Shown here: positions 37,488 through 43,233 of the stretch, in pieces | How positions within the stretch are numbered: position 1 is the first letter of the stretch | How the letters are laid out: every line of letters starts with the position of its first letter | Source: Cymbomonas tetramitiformis | Taxonomy: Eukaryota > Chlorophyta > Pyramimonadophyceae > Pyramimonadales > Pyramimonadaceae | Direction of reading: 5' to 3' | DNA: 43,233 bases | Assembly (NCBI GenBank): GCA_001247695.2 | Contig: LGRX02030515.1 | Coordinates: 1 to 43,233 of the forward strand | Notes under the pieces: generated by a model | Told to the model about the DNA's origin: nothing | Seen by the model: the letters and a program-made list of their open reading frames with translations, nothing else | The model's database searches: none | Translations under genes and position numbers: made by a program

Positions 37488-37835
37488 CTCTGTCAAGTCA
37501 TTTGCATTCGGTGCCCGCTTCTCCCCCTCAGGTTCCTTGCGACCGGCTTTGTGCAGGCCATCAAAAAGCCTGCAACATCTTCCAGGCCTACCACCAGCGG
37601 CGCAGCCATCCGAGCATCCGATTCACCCCCAGCATCCTCTCCTACTTCCCCTACTCTTCTTGAAACCGAATGCACCATCTGCTCCCAAGTCCATTCCAGC
37701 GCAGACGACCCCATGCTCCTCTGTGACGGCTGTGACCGTGGTTTCCACATTCATTGCATTAACGTGTCCATTGATGCCATTCCAGAAGGCACATGGTGCT
37801 GCTCTGCTAAATGCCGCCAGCGTATCACTGCCTAG
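37488..37835 (+). CDS. Transposase last exon: PHD finger
   Basis: After CACCTTCAG the frame runs in phase to TAG at 37833-37835. A Ser/Thr/Pro-rich linker is followed by a C4HC3 PHD finger: CTIC, MLLCDGCDRGFHIHC, then WCCSAKC with the conserved Trp. PHD fingers read histone H3 tails. As in chromodomain retrotransposons, it may steer integration to particular chromatin (inference). It ends only 200 bp before the right inverted repeat. Confidence 0.8.
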   Translation, partial: LCQVICIRCPLLPLRFLATGFVQAIKKPATSSRPTTSGAAIRASDSPPASSPTSPTLLETECTICSQVHSSADDPMLLCDGCDRGFHIHCINVSIDAIPEGTWCCSAKCRQRITA

Positions 37836-37991
37836 GTTAGTCAGAGAACACAGTATTCTTATGATCCTGTCACGCAAGCCTCGCTTTGCCAATATTCCTC
37901 TAGGAACATACCACCTTGTATATGGGATATAATTTCCCATAAACCTTGCTTGACTATTTATATTGTCCGATATAAGTATTTATAATAGGTT

Positions 37992-38034
37992 GTTACATGC
38001 GAGTTGGTGCTAGATGCGAGTTGACGCTACAACA
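37992..38034 (-). repeat. Right terminal inverted repeat of Ginger-like element
   Basis: Inverted copy of 33621-33663, ending CGCTACAACA before TATA. It also shows the doubled CGAGTT/ATGCGAGTT motif. Confidence 0.9.
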
Positions 38035-38038
38035 TATA

Positions 38039-41000
38039 TACATATAGCCAAAAACGGCCAAAATGGGTAAAATCCGTTTGCGATAGATTTGAAAATTGAA
38101 AATCGGACCCTATTTTATTTGATAATATGATTTTATACCTATTGAGGTATGAGAAAATCATAATGACAATAGTCATATCTCGTGTAACGCCCTAGATATT
38201 AGGTGTGTAATATATAGGGGTGAACATATTGGCTGTAACGAAAAATCGGTCAAAATACAATACGTGTAATCTTTTGCAAATTCGGGATTGATTTTTTTTG
38301 CTATAATGGATATTTATCTATCAAATAACAATCCCTGAAAGACATAACACGTGTAATACCCTGTAACACCCTAATATTTGAATGTGTGTGTCAGGGGTGT
38401 AACGTACCCTCTGAAAATCACTTAACATTCACTTAGGTATTGAATGCAGTTTTGCTTAAAAATCTTTGCAAAAACGTTATACTGCTTATCTTTTACCTGT
38501 ATTAGGGTTACTGATATCAAGTAACACCCTAAACACTGTATTGAGTAACAGGGTCACTGTAACTATATATGCTCTAAAATGCCAGTTTTATTTCGTAAAA
38601 CTTCGTTTTTTGGCATTATTATATCATGCTAAATCATCATAGACATGATAATACTAAGGGCTACAACCCAAGGACTGTAGGGCTGCAACCCTAAAACTGT
38701 ATGAACTGCTTTCTATAAGGACTGCAAGCTATAAGCTATAAGCTATAAAGTATATAAACAACTGACTGCCTATGTATTCACACTTCCTCAAGGGGGAAGA
38801 AGGTGGATAGGATTCACACATATCCATTTCATATTCCGATCTGGTGATTTCTGATGGATTGCTTTTGATAAAATCACTGCATCCACAAATAACGTTGAAA
38901 TCTGTACAACGTTGAATCCACCATCACTAATAAAGTGTAAACTCGGATGGGAAACTATATTCCAATGACTATAAGTTGACTCTTGCTCAGCATTTACATT
39001 CTCGAGTAAGTTTGGAATGCTGAACTATATACATAACATATAACCTGATACCATGCTTAATTGCATTTCCTGGATCAGAAGATGATAGTTATATAATGTA
39101 TATATATATATCCCACCTGATGCACTTTGGCACTATAGCCGTACATAAGAGTGGGAAGGACAAGTGCATCGCTGTAAGACTGGTTGATATAGTCCCAGTG
39201 TTGAAGGCAGAATTTGGCACCCGAATAACAGCTGATAACTGTTGGTGACCACCATGCAAAACCTTCCAAGCGTAACTCTTTTGTCCTGAGATGCAAGTGA
39301 ATTGTTCATAAATGTTGACATCACATAAAAGCATTCTGATAAAAACCCTATATATTCATATGAGATGTCGTCACTACAATGACATGCGGGTTTTTGAATC
39401 GTCGAAATAAGTATAACTCCGATGAATTCATTAGTACAGAATAAGCTGTTGAGATTATTCTCCGGCTGGATTGCAATCATTCACAATCCCTGTACATTCC
39501 GGTGACAAAATATTGCACTGGGCTGATCACCACATGGGTATAATCTGTGATATATAAGTCACCAGAGAAAGCATTGCAATCAGCACAATGTTGTCTAGAC
39601 TCACAAAGATGAGTAACATATATTATCAGATGTAATAAACAGAGGCACAATGTGACCTACGCTAAAATCGCGTATGCTCGGGCACTGTATTGTGACCTGC
39701 GCTAAGATCGTGTATGCATGGACACAACATGACTCGTGCCAATGACGTGGACATATTTTTTGCCACGACATCACATCTGAAATCAATGAATCACTCAGAG
39801 AGAAGGTGTTGACATCAGTATACCACCATTATATATATAGTCATGAGGATTTTAAAGAAGACATAGTCTCTCCGATATTGACAAACATGGTACATATATA
39901 TATATATATATCCATGCTCTCTGATCATATATTGATATCCCACAGCATACGATGATGGTAATAGCAAGCCACTTCGCCGCTGTAGGGTAGTGTTGTATAT
40001 ACACAGCACATGCTTGGGTACTATATGACCCACGCTAATGACGTGGATTCGGGCTGCATCCCAATAACTGCAATGCACCTTCGGTGCAAGGGGCTGCAAC
40101 CCGAGAACTGCTATCCAGCTTCATAGAAAGCTTCCACGTCATCACAAAGAGGTCGGACCTCTGTTGTATTTGAACGGCGCTTGACAACCGCCTAGCAATA
40201 CACTTCCTTGAGGGGGGAAGATGATAAGCTAGAAATACAACTAAAAACCAAATAAAGACAAATAATAAAGACAAATAATAAAACAAGTAAGTTGCATCAT
40301 TGTTTTGTTGTGGTAAGCCTGACTATATACAATCAAACCATTCAGAACTCCATGAAGTTGACACATACATCAGCCATGACATACATATGAGCTTGATTTT
40401 GAAGACCTAGACATTGTATACATCTGATCTAGCATGTATCCAGACTAGAATTGTATATTGACACGGTGCAAGCACTATAGCCTCTGCCACCGATGATCAT
40501 TGAAAGGGGCAACCATTCTTGATATTTCATACATATCATCTGATTGGATCATTAAAGGTGTCAAGATTACTCAATGCAATATGCAGGCCACGGCCTGAGT
40601 ATAACACCTAGAAGGTCGAAGCCACTGAGCTGACCAATGCAGCATAAATGTTAGCTGCCTTGAAGGTTATACAATAAGCCTATTGCCCTTATGTCTTGAT
40701 ATGTATCCGTGTATTGGCATCTCTTTGAGGTAATTATGCCTACTGAATGAGCCATATCAACCATCTTGTCTTCATTGATCATTACATATCTGATCATGTC
40801 TCCATTGAGCAATGCCTATTCTGTGATATAATATATCACGAGGCATTTCATTATTGCACATTAAACAATTGTAGTGCAACAAAGATCGTCAGCTCTTCAT
40901 CATACCAAAAGGTTGAGTTGTTGTCATAAGTATTGATTTTTCAGACACCATTTCTCAGAGGACTATTCATCATGAAAGACAAAGTCTGTGCAATCATGGC

Positions 41001-42646
41001 TATTCAGCCTCCGACATAGCTGACATAGCTATTTAGCTTATGACCCAACCGTTGTTAAGCAGCCTCCACACCATATGGCTGAAAAATGGCAAGCAATCTC
41101 TTCGGTCATTCTTGGGCATAGAGCAATCAAGCACAGCCAATCCAGGATGTTTATCCCAAAATTCTCCAAGAGTTATTCATGTTTTTTCAGTGTCATATGA
41201 AAATAGCTAATATACCGCCCTATGATGGAAGTCATCTCCTTCAACGAGGGGAAGTGGTTATGCTGTAAAGTTGACCAATCTGATCATCATAAAAGTGACA
41301 GATTTGAGAAAATCGATTGAAACTTGTATTGAAAATAACTATTCCTTACAATAAGGTATTGCACCTAAGGGAATAAGGGTTTCATCGTCTGAAATAGGAA
41401 AAGACTTTTACATTGACTCTAGTTCCTGAATCCAGAATCGCATAGAAAAATATTCTATCCTGTACATATAGAAAGCACATTAGATTCAGATTCTGAACAT
41501 TTAAGTGGACTTGAATGCACTCAAATTTGTACTGAGTTGCAATTGTCCAAAGTTTTTACTCTGACATCATTACTTATTTTGTGGAATAGCATACAATGGT
41601 ATAAACCATCCACATATAGATTGACACCATATTTGTAATTTCATAACATTTTGGCACATAAGACAAGCATGCTTCATTGAGGAATCATGACTCTCTGAAA
41701 GTTCATTCTGGAATGTTTAGAAATTTGTTGCCTCGACCATTAGGCCACGAAGTCTTGGGAAAAGCCAGACCACCGCAATCTGCAGCTGGTTTCCAAGCGC
41801 AGTTCATCCTCATTTTGGAAAGTGACAGAAATTTTATAATCATCAACAAGTCACAATTCTATCGGATTGAAATGACACATCCATCATTCATACTTCTTTA
41901 TCATAACAAGTCTCTGAATAATGTTTGCCCAAAAATAAAATGGGCACCATTGAGATAAATGATCATGTGCTGAAGAATATACACATATCACTAGGCAATG
42001 CCATGTTCTATTCATAATGAACGACATGTCAGCCATCCATCAACTACGAAAATACAACTCGTAGTAAGTTGTTGTCATTACGGACACTTCTTGATTGACT
42101 CTCCATTAGCTTCGATACCAAAGTTAACTTCGGTATTATCACTGATTCTTTGTTCATCATGACAATCATTTTTCAGAACCATTGTCTAAAGTTGGGCACA
42201 CTATAGTGACCCTAAATTGGCAAATGTATGTGGGCTGCAACCCAACGACTGCATTTGACATCATCTGGCATTTGCCACATTCAAAAACGTCAGGCATATT
42301 GCCAATATGACGTAGAGAGAATCAATGTTCAGATTGACATTGTTACCTCTAAAGCATTCGATGAGTAATCTCAGTCTGATTCTCTATCAAATCATTTTTC
42401 ACATAACATAATGATTGAATAACATCCTCCATCACCATCTGATTGGTTTGATACATCTCTTTTTGCGAGGGGGAGGAAGAGTATAGATTCATTCATTTTC
42501 ATACAGCTGCCACAAATTGATTTACATCATTGATTTTGCTTGGAAAATTAAAAATCTTATCAATTCCAGCATCTGTGTAAGCAGCCATAAAGTTGATGAC
42601 ACGGTACATCATGCCGATTGAAACATCAAATGAAGTCTTATTTGAC
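38039..42646. other. Gene-poor tract with diverged repeat modules
   Basis: No gene is supported over about 4.6 kb. Recurring pieces: GGGCTGCAACCC followed about 4 bases later by ACTG (38680, 40089, 42231, plus a variant at 40056); purine tracts preceded by CTTCCT or similar (38783-38807, 40202-40222, 41239-41258, 42462-42480), which resemble retroelement polypurine tracts; TGTGACCTRCGCTAA units at about 39650, 39690 and 40022; CCCTAAAACTG-like pieces; and a hairpin related to 33074-33114 near 39208. Probably decayed copies of one or more mobile elements. (TA)n runs occur at 39098-39110 and 39894-39912. Confidence 0.45.
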
Positions 42647-42889
42647 TTATTGACACATAAAGTTCATTGCGAGGAAATCATAGATACATATTTCTCCGGC
42701 TCTATCATTTTTATGAAGGGCACTGACATAAGACGATGGTTTTTCAAAGGTGAATAAGCTATATTGTAAGCTTACGACCATCACTTTGACGTCAACAGCC
42801 TGAGATGCTGATTGTCGAAATTCAAGAGTTGAAGGATTCGATGAATCAACCTTGATACATGTGTTTTGATTGATAAATTGTTGATCCAT
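42647..42889 (-). CDS. Possible first exon of unknown minus-strand gene
   Basis: ATG at 42889 opens MDQQFINQNTCIKVDSSNPS and TLEFRQSASQAVDVKVMVV in 80 codons. A donor-like GTAAGC occurs at about 42771, and the composition worsens after it. It lies inside the repetitive tract and could equally be a chance frame or the start of a decayed mobile-element gene. Low confidence. Confidence 0.22.
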   Translation of the reverse strand: MDQQFINQNTCIKVDSSNPSTLEFRQSASQAVDVKVMVVSLQYSLFTFEKPSSYVSALHKNDRAGEICIYDFLAMNFMCQ

Positions 42890-43032
42890 GGTTTCTCCCC
42901 AAATCTAGAGAAGCTGGCACACAAGTTGTTGCCAATGTCTTAAGGAAAGCATCTGAGCAAAGGATTGCTAGTTGTGCCACAGGCATCGAATTCCATAACA
43001 GCAAAGCCGAGTGAGTAAATCCGCCACTCTAG

Positions 43033-43227
43033 CTATTTGCCCGTCATTCCTTCCAGGTTCATGACAAGAGACAATTCATCAAAGTCATACACCAATGCAT
43101 AAGTCGCATGCATGGTTGCACAGTTTGTATCCGAATGCCATTCCATCAAGGTTAAGCATCTTGACAGTAACACTGGCCAACCAAAAGCCTTCCTGTCTTC
43201 GGATATCTTGAGCATTCTCATTTCCAA
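43033..43227 (-). CDS. Partial frame at window edge
   Basis: A minus-strand frame (MEMRMLKISEDRKAFGWPVL...) runs to 43033 and is open at the right edge of the window, so it could be an exon continuing outside. No domain recognised. Confidence 0.2.
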   Translation of the reverse strand: MEMRMLKISEDRKAFGWPVLLSRCLTLMEWHSDTNCATMHATYALVYDFDELSLVMNLEGMTGK

Positions 43228-43233
43228 CTCTTT

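Larger units (their letters stand above)
33621..38034 (+). mobile_element. Ginger-like DNA transposon, complete
   Basis: The left end reads TGTTGTAGCGTGAACTCGCA. The right end, on the other strand, reads TGTTGTAGCGTCAACTCGCA. Both are followed 8-9 bases later by a second AACTCGCAT. The flanks are TATA on both sides (33617-33620, 38035-38038), consistent with a 4-bp duplication although it lies in TA-rich DNA. Inside is a spliced, retrovirus/gypsy-type integrase with no reverse transcriptase or LTRs, and a C-terminal PHD finger. Integrase-based DNA transposons with 5'-TGTNR termini are the Ginger group (established knowledge); placement here is by motif, not by search. Coding exons look intact, so the element may be active. 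Confidence 0.85.

Noticed and set aside
33621..38034. gypsy-type LTR retrotransposon for the integrase
   Set aside because: No reverse transcriptase, protease or direct LTRs, but clear inverted TGTTG ends and spliced exons.
41677..41958. 93-codon open frame
   Set aside because: No domain, low-complexity ending and location in decayed repeats. Probably chance.

Overview
The window looks like nuclear DNA of a unicellular eukaryote, most likely a green alga of the prasinophyte type. The reasons are spliced genes with GT-AG introns, a short plant/green-alga-type telomere tract (CCCTAAA repeats, 25775-25814), and a GC-rich multi-exon gene for a large membrane protein with polymorphic-outer-membrane-protein (Pmp) type beta-helix repeats followed by several transmembrane segments. 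Taxonomy is inferred. No rRNA, tRNA, CRISPR array or bacterial operon was recognised.

Layout. (1) 417-3242, minus: one long intact reading frame for a DDE-type transposase-like protein, with three tandem hairpin units just upstream (3349-3600). (2) 3638-12746, plus: scattered exons of the Pmp-like membrane protein gene. The gene is interrupted by a decayed Ty1/copia-type LTR element (5592-9798), which itself carries a 1.07-kb terminal-inverted-repeat element (8137-9203). The last coding junction, 10420 to 12104, keeps phase exactly. (3) 12986-13566: a mariner/pogo-like MITE with TA target duplication. (4) 14475-19867: three unrecognised genes. One is a minus-strand two-exon gene (16264-14475). 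One is a plus-strand frameshifted gene (16640-17339) with a possible extra exon. One is a minus-strand two-exon gene (19867-18633) with two in-frame stops lying in a perfect hairpin.

(5) 20400-27000 is a repeat landscape: a 1.6-kb tandem duplication with nested minisatellites, a 624-bp Harbinger-like MITE with perfect 27-bp inverted repeats and TAA duplications, a 1-kb AT-rich inverted-repeat block around telomere-like repeats, and G-rich hairpin repeats. (6) 27298-29173: a spliced gene of unknown function whose frame is continued only by a -1 shift at a canonical U-UUU-UUA site. (7) 29338-30609: six 174-bp satellite units that stay open as 58-residue repeats. (8) 33621-38034: a complete-looking Ginger-like DNA transposon with 5'-TGTTG inverted repeats, TATA flanks, a spliced retroviral-type integrase (HHCC, D,D35E, GPY/F-like) and a C-terminal PHD finger. 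It sits inside a gene-poor repetitive tract (30600-43233).

The genes do not form a pathway. The theme is successive mobile-element insertion around a few host genes. The best candidates for novelty are the Ginger-like element with its PHD-finger transposase, the frameshift-dependent gene at 27.3-29.2 kb, and the 941-residue transposase-like protein with its hairpin array.
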